From an uncultured Lachnospiraceae bacterium (GTDB taxonomy: Bacteria > Bacillota > Clostridia > Lachnospirales > Lachnospiraceae), in assembly GCA_910588955.1 (NCBI GenBank), contig CAJURQ010000003.1:124001-188000 (forward strand): a stretch of DNA of 64,000 nucleotides, written 5' to 3'. This document shows positions 33,214-42,842 of this stretch, piece after piece (within the stretch, counting starts at the first letter, position 1; the number at the start of each line of letters is the position of its first letter). Under the pieces are notes generated by a model. The model was not told where the DNA came from, searched no databases, and was given only the letters and a program-made list of their open reading frames with translations. Made by a program: the position numbers and the translations under genes.

Positions 33214-33593
33214 CGGAGATTGTTAAAAAAATCGGGGAGCTTTTGTCAGGGGAGATCAATTACAGATTTTTACGGTGGAAAGAGAAACCGAAGTATCCGT
33301 ATTTCATCGGGGAACTGTATGGGGAAGGCGGCAGAGATGAATCCGGGGAGACAGGATACCGGCTGCTGCTTACCGGGTTCTACCGCGGCGACGATGACAT
33401 GCAGCTGTATGAGGCGGCAGAGAGGGTGGTGGAAATGTTCCCAGAGGATACGGGACGTCTAATCCGGTGCCGGGCAGGAACGATGCTTGTTTCTACCGGC
33501 GAAATCCTGACAGATCTTCCGGCAGACGTAGAAACTGAACTGACTAAGATTCAAATAACGCTGGAGGTTAAGCGTTGGAAAGGGAGAGGATGA
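33210..33593 (+). CDS. Tail terminator protein
   Basis: A 127-residue protein (FLRWKEKPKYPYFIGELYGE, DDDMQLYEAAERVVEMFP) in the place of the tail terminator between joint and tail-tube genes. The start is a GTG in the overlap with the upstream stop. Assignment is by order and size. Confidence 0.62.
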   Translation: MTEIVKKIGELLSGEINYRFLRWKEKPKYPYFIGELYGEGGRDESGETGYRLLLTGFYRGDDDMQLYEAAERVVEMFPEDTGRLIRCRAGTMLVSTGEILTDLPADVETELTKIQITLEVKRWKGRG

Positions 33594-34336
33594 TGGGAAA
33601 AGGAAAGTTGATCGAAAAATTTAAGAAATCGGGGATCACAGAGAAAACGCCGCAGAACTTACTGATAAATGCGGCAGTTCTCTATGCAAACCTGAAATAT
33701 GAAGATGGGAAATGGTATGGGGATCTGCTGGGGGCAACATCAGGCGGCGCAAAGGTACACATTTCGTCCAACTTTGAGGATATCGAGGTGGACGGGGCTG
33801 TTGTCCGGGTAAAGGGTATGTCGCTCAAACAGGGCGAGGAGGCATATATTGAAGCCAACCTGATCGAGATGACGCAGGACATCCTGAAGATGACAATGGT
33901 GGCAGCCCAGACAGAATCCGATATACCGGGTTATGACCTGCTCACGACAAAAGCGCGGCTGGAGGACAGTGATTACATTGACAACATTGCCGCCATCGGT
34001 ACGCTGTCAGACGGCAGGGAGATCATCGTCATCATGGAGAACATGCTATGTACTTCCGGCTTCGAGGCAGATACGAAGAATAAGAATAAGTCCGTGCTTA
34101 AATGTAAATTTGATTGCTCGGCGGGATTTGAGGATGCCCATGACACGCTGCCGGTATATATCTATTATCCGAAGCAGAAAGAGACAGTAGTCATTTATAC
34201 TGAGGAAATGCTTACAGCTATGACGGTGGCGGATCTTGAGAAACTTGCGGCGGCGCGTGGGTACACGCTTACGGGGACGAACAAGGACGAGAAGATAGCT
34301 TCCTTTTTGGCACAACAGAATGGAGGGACTGAGTGA
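33590..34336 (+). CDS. Major tail (tube) protein
   Basis: A 248-residue tube protein. It is beta-rich (GATSGGAKVHISSNFEDIEV, DGAVVRVKGM) with the usual tail-tube start GKGKLIEKFKKSGI. A small helical extension at the end (VADLEKLAAARGYTLTGTNK) resembles a SAP/HeH DNA-binding motif, an add-on seen in some phage structural proteins. The start ATGATG lies in the overlap with the terminator gene. Confidence 0.8.
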   Translation: MMGKGKLIEKFKKSGITEKTPQNLLINAAVLYANLKYEDGKWYGDLLGATSGGAKVHISSNFEDIEVDGAVVRVKGMSLKQGEEAYIEANLIEMTQDILKMTMVAAQTESDIPGYDLLTTKARLEDSDYIDNIAAIGTLSDGREIIVIMENMLCTSGFEADTKNKNKSVLKCKFDCSAGFEDAHDTLPVYIYYPKQKETVVIYTEEMLTAMTVADLEKLAAARGYTLTGTNKDEKIASFLAQQNGGTE

Positions 34337-34338
34337 TC

Positions 34339-34842
34339 ATGAATGAAAAAGAGATAAATATTTCAGGAACTGATATGCCGGAGGACACAGAAGCGGTATG
34401 GAAAATGCCGGAAATACCATATACGATGCGGAAACTGCAGGCAGCGGACATCCCGCTGTTTGCAAAGATCGTGGGGAAGATTGGTATTGATGAACTGATA
34501 TCCTGCTATGGAGATGAAGACTTCACTGATATGCTGGTCAAGCTGAAAAACCGCAGGCAGAAACTCAGTGAAGGTGATACGGAAGCCGGTGGAGAGAAGA
34601 AAGCATCGGATGACCAGTTTATCCTCGGCGCAGCTGTGGTAACAAGGATCGCCAATAAAGTGATGATGAACATGGACAGATGTATGCAGGAGGTGTTCCG
34701 CCTTGTAGGGAATCTTGCAGGAATTACCGACGAAGAGGTCGGGCAGCTTGATCTGGATGTATTCGCGGCGATGATCGTAAGAATCATCATGGAGAATAAC
34801 GTTGGAAATTTTATCAGGGCTGCCAGCGCGTTGCTGAAATAG
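34339..34842 (+). CDS. Tail assembly chaperone, first
   Basis: A 167-residue helical protein (MRKLQAADIPLFAKIVGKIG, ILGAAVVTRIANKVMMNMDR) between tube and tape-measure genes, the place of the G/GT-type chaperones. The ATG at 34339 follows GGAGGG. No slippery heptamer is seen at its end, so the second chaperone appears to be a separate gene. Confidence 0.7.
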   Translation: MNEKEINISGTDMPEDTEAVWKMPEIPYTMRKLQAADIPLFAKIVGKIGIDELISCYGDEDFTDMLVKLKNRRQKLSEGDTEAGGEKKASDDQFILGAAVVTRIANKVMMNMDRCMQEVFRLVGNLAGITDEEVGQLDLDVFAAMIVRIIMENNVGNFIRAASALLK

Positions 34843-34847
34843 GGATC

Positions 34848-35165
34848 GTGAAGTTTTGGGATTTGCTATCGACGAGATATGCAGATCCTTTTCCAGTTGT
34901 GGATGTAATGATTGAAAATGAGATGCTGCCGGAGTTTATCGACAACCTGATCGAACAGGTCAATGAAGATAAACTTTGGCAGCTCTATTTAGCTGTGGCT
35001 CTGCTGGAGGAAAAGTCCTTCAGCGAATGGAAGGCTGACATACTGCAAGGCACGCCTGCAGACAAAAATGTGGCACAGGCAGATATAGACAGCAGGCAGG
35101 AGCTGACTCCGGAAGAGGCTGTCATGCAGGCTGAGAACATACTTTCAGGGTTTAAACCGTTTTAG
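34848..35165 (+). CDS. Tail assembly chaperone, second
   Basis: A 105-residue acidic protein starting with GTG five bases after the first chaperone (FWDLLSTRYADPFPVVDVMI, LYLAVALLEEKSFSEWK). It directly precedes the tape measure, as second chaperones do. Confidence 0.6.
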   Translation: MKFWDLLSTRYADPFPVVDVMIENEMLPEFIDNLIEQVNEDKLWQLYLAVALLEEKSFSEWKADILQGTPADKNVAQADIDSRQELTPEEAVMQAENILSGFKPF

Positions 35166-35176
35166 TGGGGTGGCAT

Positions 35177-38100
35177 ATGGATTTATTTACGCTGGTTGGA
35201 AAAATTGTATTAGACGCAGAAGGGTTCGGTGAGAAGATTGATTCCGTCATGTCAAAAGTGGAATCAATGGGATCCGGTCTGCAGGCAGCCGGTGACAAGA
35301 TATCCCATATAGGCTCTAAGCTGACACTCGGGGTAACAGCGCCGATCATGGGAATAGGTGCCACAGCAATTAAGACGGCGGCAAGTTTTGAGGAAACCAT
35401 GTCGCAGGTTTCTGCCATATCAGGTGCAACAGGAGCGGATTTCGAGAAACTGGAGAACCTGGCAAAAGAAATGGGGGAAACGACAAAGTTTTCCGCATCC
35501 CAAGCAGCAGAGGCTCTCACCTATATGGCGATGGCGGGCTGGAAGACGGATGATATGTTAAGCGGCTTGCCGGGAATTATGAATCTGGCAGCGGCATCAG
35601 GAGAGGATCTGGCGCTTACTTCGGATATCGTTACGGATGCACTTACAGCGTTTGGGATGTCTGCCGGAGACTCCGGTCATTTCGCGGATGTGCTCGCAAA
35701 AGCATCTTCCAATGCCAATACAAACGTATCGATGATGGGTGAGACCTTCAAGTATGTGGCGCCGGTGGCGGGTTCCCTTGGTTACTCCGCGGAGGATGTC
35801 GCTCTGGCGGTGGGTCTGATGGCAAACAGCGGGATCAAGGCGTCACAGGCAGGCACTTCCCTCCGTTCTTCGCTTACCAATCTTGTGAAGCCCACGGATG
35901 AGATGATGAATGTGATGGTTTCACTTGGGCTTGCAACGACGGAGACCGCGAATGTCATCGATAATGGCAAACTCCAGAAAGCCCAGACGAAAGTCGAAAA
36001 TAAGACTATCGATATGGAGAAAGCCCAGATTAAATATAATGATGCTGTGGCAAAATATGGGGCAAATTCCTCACAGGCGCAGACGGCTGCACTGAATCTT
36101 GAAAAGACCAAAAACAATTTGGAAGACGCAATGAATGCCCTGTCAGTTGCGCAGGCTGGGGAGAATGAGACCACTGGAATTTATAATGAACTTCTGGTTG
36201 ACAGTTCCGGCAACATGAAGTCATTCCGTGAAGTATTGACTACGCTCAGGGGTGCATTTAAGGGACTGAGTGAGGAGGAACAGGCGCAGGCGGCTGCCAC
36301 CCTGTTTGGAAAAGAAGCCATGTCTGGGATGCTTGCTATCATTAATGCGAGCGACAGTGATTTTAACAAACTTGCGGAAGCCATCGATTCTGCAGACGGG
36401 GCAGCAAAGGATATGGCAGATACGATGAATGACAACCTGAGCGGGCAGATCACGCTGCTTAAATCCCAGCTGGAGGCACTGGCAATACAGTTTGTCACGC
36501 TGATAATGCCTTATCTGCGGCAGGGAGTGGAATGGCTTTCCAAGTTATGTACATGGATCTCCGGGCTGGATGACGGTACGAAGAAGATGATCCTTACCAT
36601 AGCGGGGATTGCGGCTGCGGCGGGACCGGTTCTGATTGTCGGCGGGAAAATAGTTTCGGGGATAGGTACACTGATCACGGCGGGGAGCAAGCTGATCGGC
36701 GGCATAGGAAGTGTGATATCTGTCGGGAAAACCTTATTTACAGGCGGCACGAAACTGGTAGGCGGTATAGGCGGTCTTGTCAGCAAGATAGGGAGCGGTC
36801 TGTTACCGGCACTGGCAGCGGTACCGGCTCCGGTGTGGATCATCATAGGAGTTATCAGTGCTGTTATTGCGATAGGCGTTACGTTGTATAAAAATTGGGA
36901 CACCATAAAGGAAAAAGCCCACGAGCTGAAAGAAAAAATCAGTGAGAAATGGAACCAGATCAAGGAAAGCACGCGGGAAATGGTGGAATCCATCAAAGAG
37001 AAATGGACTGGATTCAAGGAAACCGTTGCTTCCGCAGTAGAAGGCGTTGAAACGGCTGTCGCTGAGAAATGGAACCAGATCAAAGAAAAAACCCATGAAT
37101 TGGTAGAGGGGATAAAAGAAAGATATCATGGTATGGCGGATAGCCTGAAGGAGAAAACGGAGGAGATGAAAACTGCTGTCGTCGAGAAATACCATGAGAT
37201 TAAGGAGAATGCTGTTAATAAATTTGAAGAGATGAAAGAGCAGGCAGGTGCGAAATTCGTTGAACTGAAGGAAAATGCGACAGCCAGAATCGAAGAGCTC
37301 CGGGCACAGGCAGGCGAAAAAATTCAGAATCTGAAAGACAGTGCAGTGGGTCATTTTGAAGAGCTGCGCGAAAAGACTTCTGCCAAGGTGGCGGAAATGA
37401 AGGAAAAAGTAGTTACTGACTTCCACAATCTGAAGGAAGAGGCATCCGAGAAGATAGCGGATTTAAAGGAACGGTGGGGGCAGAGATTTGAAGAGGCAAA
37501 AGAAAAAATAGTTTCAGAAGTAACAGAACTGAAAGAGAAGGCGACAGGCAGGATTCAGGAATTTAAAGAAGCGGCAGTGAGTAAGGTCAGTGAATTTAAA
37601 GATAGTGCTACGAGGAAATTCCATGAATTTAAGGAAGAGTCCGTTTCAAAGCTGAATGAAGTTGCAGCAAGGGGAGTAGAAGGATTCAACAATATCAGGG
37701 ATAAGGGCAATGCGGCGATCGAAAACCTAAAGAACACGACTACCTCCAGATTTTCAGAAATGGGGAATACCATCCGTGATAAATTCTCCAGCATTGCAAG
37801 TAATGTTGCAGATACCTTTTCCAGATGCCGTGATACCATTCACTCTATTATAGAAAAGATCAAAGGATTCTTTAATTTTGAGTGGAAGCTGCCACATATC
37901 AAGCTGCCTCACTTTAAGATTGATGGCTCCTTTTCCTTGGATCCGCCGTCCATCCCGCATTTTGGCGTTGAATGGTATGCCAAAGGCGGTGTGATGACGA
38001 AGCCTACAGCGTTCGGGGTGAATCCGGCGACGGGAAATATCATGGCGGGAGGAGAAGCGGGTGCGGAGGCTGTTGCGCCGATCACAGTGCTGCAGGATTA

Positions 38101-38299
38101 CATACGCCGCGCTGTCTCCGAGCGGGATGAGGGCTTGAACAATACTTTAAATGGTATTTTAGCATTGTTAAACAGATATTTACCCCAGTTGTCCAATATG
38201 CAGCTTGTGCTCGACACGGGGGCTACAGTTGGCGGGCTGGCAGCAGGAATGAACATGCGGCTCGGGGAGATTTCAAGGCAGGATGAGAGGATCAAGTAA
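35177..38299 (+). CDS. Tape-measure protein
   Basis: A 1,040-residue protein that sets tail length and is ejected ahead of the DNA. It begins with the TP901-type core (ISHIGSKLTLGVTAPIMGIG, SFEETMSQVSAISGATG, ALTYMAMAGWKTDDMLSGLP, NTNVSMMGETFKYVAPVAG). A coiled insert and three hydrophobic segments (about residues 465-580) follow. Then comes a long lysine/glutamate-rich helical array (about 580-870), and the end PSIPHFGVEWYAKGGVMTKP with AGEAGAEAVAP. By the usual 1.5 angstrom per residue rule the tail would be near 150 nm. Confidence 0.93.
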   Translation: MDLFTLVGKIVLDAEGFGEKIDSVMSKVESMGSGLQAAGDKISHIGSKLTLGVTAPIMGIGATAIKTAASFEETMSQVSAISGATGADFEKLENLAKEMGETTKFSASQAAEALTYMAMAGWKTDDMLSGLPGIMNLAAASGEDLALTSDIVTDALTAFGMSAGDSGHFADVLAKASSNANTNVSMMGETFKYVAPVAGSLGYSAEDVALAVGLMANSGIKASQAGTSLRSSLTNLVKPTDEMMNVMVSLGLATTETANVIDNGKLQKAQTKVENKTIDMEKAQIKYNDAVAKYGANSSQAQTAALNLEKTKNNLEDAMNALSVAQAGENETTGIYNELLVDSSGNMKSFREVLTTLRGAFKGLSEEEQAQAAATLFGKEAMSGMLAIINASDSDFNKLAEAIDSADGAAKDMADTMNDNLSGQITLLKSQLEALAIQFVTLIMPYLRQGVEWLSKLCTWISGLDDGTKKMILTIAGIAAAAGPVLIVGGKIVSGIGTLITAGSKLIGGIGSVISVGKTLFTGGTKLVGGIGGLVSKIGSGLLPALAAVPAPVWIIIGVISAVIAIGVTLYKNWDTIKEKAHELKEKISEKWNQIKESTREMVESIKEKWTGFKETVASAVEGVETAVAEKWNQIKEKTHELVEGIKERYHGMADSLKEKTEEMKTAVVEKYHEIKENAVNKFEEMKEQAGAKFVELKENATARIEELRAQAGEKIQNLKDSAVGHFEELREKTSAKVAEMKEKVVTDFHNLKEEASEKIADLKERWGQRFEEAKEKIVSEVTELKEKATGRIQEFKEAAVSKVSEFKDSATRKFHEFKEESVSKLNEVAARGVEGFNNIRDKGNAAIENLKNTTTSRFSEMGNTIRDKFSSIASNVADTFSRCRDTIHSIIEKIKGFFNFEWKLPHIKLPHFKIDGSFSLDPPSIPHFGVEWYAKGGVMTKPTAFGVNPATGNIMAGGEAGAEAVAPITVLQDYIRRAVSERDEGLNNTLNGILALLNRYLPQLSNMQLVLDTGATVGGLAAGMNMRLGEISRQDERIK

Positions 38300-38922
38300 T
38301 GGATGGAGTATGGTTTGACGATCTGCATGTGGGATATACCACGGATTTTATAATGAACTATGCCCGGGTTTCCACGCCAACGGTCAAGGTTAAGGAAATT
38401 GAAGTTCCCGGAATGGATGGTGTGCTTGATATCACGGAAAGTCTTGGGGAAGTGAAATACAATAACAGGCAGATTAGTTTTAAGTTTACTACACAGAAGC
38501 AGGAAAAGATCGACCAGCTGGTTAATGCGCTGCATGGACTGAAAAAGAAGATCATCCTCGACAGGGAGGACACATTTTATTATAGAGGTCGCTGTAGTGT
38601 AGGTGACCCGGTACCGAATAAAAATCTCCTGACGGTAGAAGTTACGGCATCCTGTGAACCTTATAAGTATAAGAGCCGGGTAACCCGGCACAGGGAAGAG
38701 ATCAACGGAGCAAGTAGTATCGTCCTGCTCAATGAGCGTATGCGGACGATACCGACTATTACAGTTACTGCGCCGTTACAGGTTACCTTCGGAGACAAGA
38801 TGTATAAACTTGGAGAAGGGGAGTATCAGCTGGAGGATGTGATCTTGAAACAGGGCTATAACCGTTTCAGGGTAGAGGGTAAAGGAGTTATATTATTCCA
38901 GTATCAGGAAGGGGCACTGTGA
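38299..38922 (+). CDS. Distal tail protein (Dit)
   Basis: A 207-residue siphophage distal tail protein that forms the hub linking tube and tail tip. The N-terminal part VEVPGMDGVLDITE-like (EIEVPGMDGVLDITESLGEV) and NRQISFKFTT are family features. It starts within the TAATG overlap with the tape-measure stop and ends in a TGATG overlap with the next gene. Confidence 0.85.
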   Translation: MDGVWFDDLHVGYTTDFIMNYARVSTPTVKVKEIEVPGMDGVLDITESLGEVKYNNRQISFKFTTQKQEKIDQLVNALHGLKKKIILDREDTFYYRGRCSVGDPVPNKNLLTVEVTASCEPYKYKSRVTRHREEINGASSIVLLNERMRTIPTITVTAPLQVTFGDKMYKLGEGEYQLEDVILKQGYNRFRVEGKGVILFQYQEGAL

Positions 38923-41162
38923 TGTATAAGATATATGCAGATGACGCTTTGATCTATACGCCGGATGTTGAGGAATTATGTCTGTATAATATCGTGCTGA
39001 CCATGGAGGATAACAGTGCGGGAACGCTGGCATTCACCATGACATCAGGACATCCGGCATTTGAAAGCCTGAAAAAGCTTGCCACAATGATCCGGGTGCA
39101 GGACAGCAGCCGGACGATCTGGAAGGGGCGGGTCATATCTGACGACAGGAATATCGATAACATAAAGACAGTACAGTGCGAGGGCAAGCTGGCATTCTTA
39201 AACGATTCAATATTCCCTGAGTTTGAATTTTCTGGGGCACCGGATGTGCTGTTTTCGCAGATCATTGATAGCCATAATAGGCAGGTGGGAGAGAAGCAGA
39301 GACTCCTGCCCGGAAATGTAACGGTGAAAGACAAAAACGATTATATCGTGAGAAGCAGTGAAAGTGCCTTGAAAACTTGGAAAGCGGTCAAGGAAAAATG
39401 TTTCCAGAGTTCGCTCGGAGGTCATCTGCAGATAAGGTATGAAGCAGACGGGGATCATATAGACTGGCTGGAAGATTATCAGGAGATATCTGCACAGCCT
39501 ATATCTTTTGGTAAAAATATTATAGATCTTCTGGTCAATACTTCTGCGACTGAGACCTACACAGCGATCAGACCGCAGGGCGCCTCTGTGGATGGGAAAA
39601 GGATCAGCATAGCGGATGTCAATGACGGCAGGGACTATATCATTGACGAGGAAAAGGCAGCGGAATATGGTGTTATTTATGCTGAGCCGGATGAAAGCAT
39701 CTGGGATGACGTGACACTTCCGGCAAACCTTCTGAGGAAAGCGAAGGAAAAGCTGAAGACAGGAATCGTCCTGAAAAAGACCATAGAGGTTCGGGCAATA
39801 GACTTGAATCTTACTGATGAGCAGACAGAGGCGCTTCAGGTGTGTACTTATGTACGTGTCGTGTCCGAACCGCACGGGATAGAGGCATGGTATCTGCTGA
39901 GCAAAGTGGAACTCCATATCGACGCGCCGGAGAACACACGGTATACGCTCGGGGCAGTAAAAGCGGCACTTACGGATACCAATAAGGAAACAAAAAGTGC
40001 GATCGAAAAAGTAATGAGCACTGCCATTCCTACAGATGTGAGCCAGCTTAATAATGATGCAAACTATACGACGGCACCAGAGGTAGAGAAGATCATAAAT
40101 GAATCGGGCATTGCGGCACCTGTGATCAGCGTTGTTTCAGAAACGGATGATGAGTATATATTGGAAGTCCGGACGGCAGCGGAAACCTTCCATACGCCGA
40201 ATTTAAAAGGGCAGGAAGGGGCAGCTGGTATAACGGCATACGAGCTGGCAGTAGAAAATGGATTTGCGGGTACGGAAGCGGAATGGTTGGCATCTCTGAA
40301 AGGGGAACCGGGAGATACCGGACGTTCTGCGTATGAGGCAGCCGTAGATGGCGGGTTCAGGGGCACGGAGGCAGAGTGGCTTGCTTCTCTGAAAGGGGAA
40401 CCGGGAGATACCGGACGTTCTGCGTATGAGGCAGCCGTAGATAGCGGGTTCACGGGTACGGAGGCAGAGTGGCTTGCTTCTCTGAAAGGGAAGCCGGGAG
40501 ATACCGGACATTCTGCATATGAAGCAGCCGTAGATAGCGGGTTCACGGGCACGGAGGCAGAATGGCTTGCTTCCCTGAAGGGTGAACCGGGAGATACCGG
40601 ACGCTCTGCATATGAAGCAGCCGTAGATGGCGGGTTCACAGGCACAGTGGAGGAGTGGATCGCTTCGCTGAAAGGTGAACCGGGAAAAGATGCAGCGATA
40701 AAAATTGATGATGTCGTTGGCACGGATGGAGATTTTTTACAATATAAGAACGGAAAGTGGACGGCTGCTCCCATAGACGAGTTATCCGATAACAGAGAAA
40801 TTCTTTCTTCGCCGGGGGATGTTCAAGAAAATAAAGAACCGGGAAAACTTGTAGATGCACTTGTAATAAAGCAGGTTTTTCAATTTGTCAGTGAGGGTAA
40901 AAGATTGATCGCGTTGGCTATCACTGACAAAGGCGTAGATACCAGCGCAGAAGATACATTTGCACAGATGGCGGAAAACATAGGGATGATACAGGGTGGT
41001 GCTGGTGGAGAAGGGACGGTAATTAAGCGGATTATGAATTTCTCCATGCCTGTGCCGGAAGGACAACGGCAGATTACAACCGTTCTCTTGGGATTGGCGT
41101 TGGATGAAGAACTGACTGTGAAGTCATTCGCAAAGGCAAACATAACCGTAACAGAAGGGTAG
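38922..41162 (+). CDS. Tail-tip protein (Tal / tail endopeptidase type) with collagen-like repeats
   Basis: A 746-residue protein. Residues 1-350 are the tail-endopeptidase-type hub (YADDALIYTPDVEELCLYNI, SGTP-like DVLFSQIIDSHNRQVGEKQR). From about residue 430 to 590 there are five related units of about 32 residues, each containing a collagen-like GxPGDTG followed by SAYEAAV and GTEAEWLASLKG. A beta-rich end follows. The repeats probably form a flexible trimeric stalk. The N-terminal class is clear; a cell-wall-cutting activity is not shown by the sequence. Confidence 0.8.
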   Translation: MYKIYADDALIYTPDVEELCLYNIVLTMEDNSAGTLAFTMTSGHPAFESLKKLATMIRVQDSSRTIWKGRVISDDRNIDNIKTVQCEGKLAFLNDSIFPEFEFSGAPDVLFSQIIDSHNRQVGEKQRLLPGNVTVKDKNDYIVRSSESALKTWKAVKEKCFQSSLGGHLQIRYEADGDHIDWLEDYQEISAQPISFGKNIIDLLVNTSATETYTAIRPQGASVDGKRISIADVNDGRDYIIDEEKAAEYGVIYAEPDESIWDDVTLPANLLRKAKEKLKTGIVLKKTIEVRAIDLNLTDEQTEALQVCTYVRVVSEPHGIEAWYLLSKVELHIDAPENTRYTLGAVKAALTDTNKETKSAIEKVMSTAIPTDVSQLNNDANYTTAPEVEKIINESGIAAPVISVVSETDDEYILEVRTAAETFHTPNLKGQEGAAGITAYELAVENGFAGTEAEWLASLKGEPGDTGRSAYEAAVDGGFRGTEAEWLASLKGEPGDTGRSAYEAAVDSGFTGTEAEWLASLKGKPGDTGHSAYEAAVDSGFTGTEAEWLASLKGEPGDTGRSAYEAAVDGGFTGTVEEWIASLKGEPGKDAAIKIDDVVGTDGDFLQYKNGKWTAAPIDELSDNREILSSPGDVQENKEPGKLVDALVIKQVFQFVSEGKRLIALAITDKGVDTSAEDTFAQMAENIGMIQGGAGGEGTVIKRIMNFSMPVPEGQRQITTVLLGLALDEELTVKSFAKANITVTEG
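40232..40690 (+). repeat. Five tandem 96-base collagen-like coding repeats
   Basis: Each 96-base unit encodes SAYEAAV...GTEAEWLASLKG followed by EPGDTG or KPGDTG. The three middle units are nearly identical at the DNA level, so unit number can change by recombination. Confidence 0.85.
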
Positions 41163-41165
41163 GCG

Positions 41166-41924
41166 ATGGGAATGTATTATAGGAAGTACTTTGCTGGAAG
41201 CGTGGAAAATGCTAATTTGACACGTAATACAGTTGACATTTCAAACAATTCAAGCCGCACAGAGTATTATGTACAAAGCGATGTCGTGTGCAGGGCGATA
41301 AAAGAAACATTGGAAGACGCTGGGATTACCTGCACATATACAAGTGAAAACAGTGTACTGGTAATTGATGGATTGACAGTGCAAGTTTTGCGATACTCGA
41401 GCTATTTGTATTACAATGCAAATGGTATCTGTATAGGATATTTAGGAAGTGCCATATTTAGCGGAAATAACTATAAGTTTTACATTACATTAAAAGGAGA
41501 CATTGACAGTGTATTATATATTTGCGTTGGATATTATAGTGCCCCGTCAAGTGAATTAGGAGCATTTGCGATAGGGAAAGGAAAAGATTTAAAAGATAAT
41601 TCACAAATTCGAGTCACTGCAACTTATGATGACATAAAATCATATTCCCGCTTTTATCTAATAAAAAGCGACGAGATACTTGAAGAGTATAAACAAAAAG
41701 TGGTTTTTGGAGGTGTTCTAACCAGTATAACAAATTTAAATAATGGTGGAACAGAAGTTACATTAGTTGAGTGCGTGGCGCAACCGGGAAGATTTAAGCT
41801 GAATAACAGTTACTTTGGGAATGCCGTGTTATTAAATGAAGAATTTTATAACATTGGCGGCGAGATTTACTATAAACTGTCAAATAATATTCTGATTAAA
41901 TGCGTGAACGAGAAGGTGTCTTAA
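41166..41924 (+). CDS. Phage tail-region protein, unknown
   Basis: A 252-residue protein rich in Tyr, Asn, Ser and Ile, beta-like throughout. It is clearly more AT-rich than the upstream tail genes, which suggests separate origin. It lies between the tail-tip gene and the baseplate-like gene, so it may form part of the tip. The ATG at 41166 or 41172 follows GAAGGGTAGG. I do not recognise a family. Confidence 0.55.
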   Translation: MGMYYRKYFAGSVENANLTRNTVDISNNSSRTEYYVQSDVVCRAIKETLEDAGITCTYTSENSVLVIDGLTVQVLRYSSYLYYNANGICIGYLGSAIFSGNNYKFYITLKGDIDSVLYICVGYYSAPSSELGAFAIGKGKDLKDNSQIRVTATYDDIKSYSRFYLIKSDEILEEYKQKVVFGGVLTSITNLNNGGTEVTLVECVAQPGRFKLNNSYFGNAVLLNEEFYNIGGEIYYKLSNNILIKCVNEKVS

Positions 41925-41951
41925 TAATTTTGTAGAGAGAGGAGTATCGTA

Positions 41952-42842
41952 ATGGCACAGATAGAGATTATATTGGAGAAGCAGCTTCTCACAATCCAAA
42001 ACAGGGAGGTTATTTCGTCTGGCGACGTGAACTATGATTCCTGCAGGTTTGAATTTGATGAGAGCTGGGAGGGATATATCAAGACGGCAGTATTCCATCA
42101 GGAAAAGCAGAAAGTATATTATGCTGTTCTTGACAATGAAGATAAATGTTTTATACCTGCTCCGGCTATGGTGAAGGCTTCTCCACTTTATATCAGCGTG
42201 TTCGGCGTGCAGGGGAATAAAATCCTCACTTCATCAATTGATTCGATACCTATTGTGGAAGGTGCAGTTTCCGGGACCGAAGTGGACATCGAACCGTCTG
42301 AGACGGTGTTTGCAGCCATTGTAGCACATTATCAGGTGATTTTAGATGCTATAGCAGAGCAAAATCAGTCGTTTGGTGATGCAGTGGCAGAGCAGAACCG
42401 CAAGTTCGATGAGGCATACAACCTTCTTGAAAGTCAGAATGAGTTTCTTTTCAAACTTAATGCATTTGATATAGAGCCTTTGGAATTTCGCATGTCTGAT
42501 ATGGAGATTCGATTGGGCGAATATGGAAGGATCATAGAGAAGGAAAAGGCAGAAGTGGATGCCTTGCTGCTTCAGATTCGCAAACAGTCGTTTGTGATAC
42601 GTAATGTGGAGGTGACTTTTGACGAGTATGGTGAATTCAGGCTGGAAAATGAGCTTGTGGATGAGAATTGTATAGTGGATGTTTATTTTGACGCGATTTC
42701 TATTGAAGAATCCATGGGACACGGGATTTTCTCAGAATCGCAGAATGGGTATATCAAGATTGTTTCTACTTCAGGTTTTAATGGTACATTGAACTGCACA
42801 ATCGAAGTCAGGAGAGGAGAAGATTATGATAGGGAAAACTAA
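41952..42842 (+). CDS. Baseplate upper-protein-like tail protein
   Basis: A 296-residue protein. The opening AQIEIILEKQLLTIQNREVI and the part DESWEGYIKTAVFHQEKQKV resemble the N-terminal domain of BppU-type proteins. A coiled coil (about residues 115-205) and a beta-rich end follow. It probably links the tip to the receptor-binding protein. GAGAGAGGAG precedes the ATG; it overlaps the next gene by 17 bases. Confidence 0.65.
   Translation: MAQIEIILEKQLLTIQNREVISSGDVNYDSCRFEFDESWEGYIKTAVFHQEKQKVYYAVLDNEDKCFIPAPAMVKASPLYISVFGVQGNKILTSSIDSIPIVEGAVSGTEVDIEPSETVFAAIVAHYQVILDAIAEQNQSFGDAVAEQNRKFDEAYNLLESQNEFLFKLNAFDIEPLEFRMSDMEIRLGEYGRIIEKEKAEVDALLLQIRKQSFVIRNVEVTFDEYGEFRLENELVDENCIVDVYFDAISIEESMGHGIFSESQNGYIKIVSTSGFNGTLNCTIEVRRGEDYDREN

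Noticed and set aside
34820..34870. Programmed frameshift joining the two tail chaperones
   Set aside because: No slippery heptamer near the end of the first gene, and the second has its own GTG start five bases later.
40232..40690. Regular repeats that might suggest a CRISPR array
   Set aside because: The period is 96 bases, in frame, and encodes a continuous collagen-like protein module without unique spacers.
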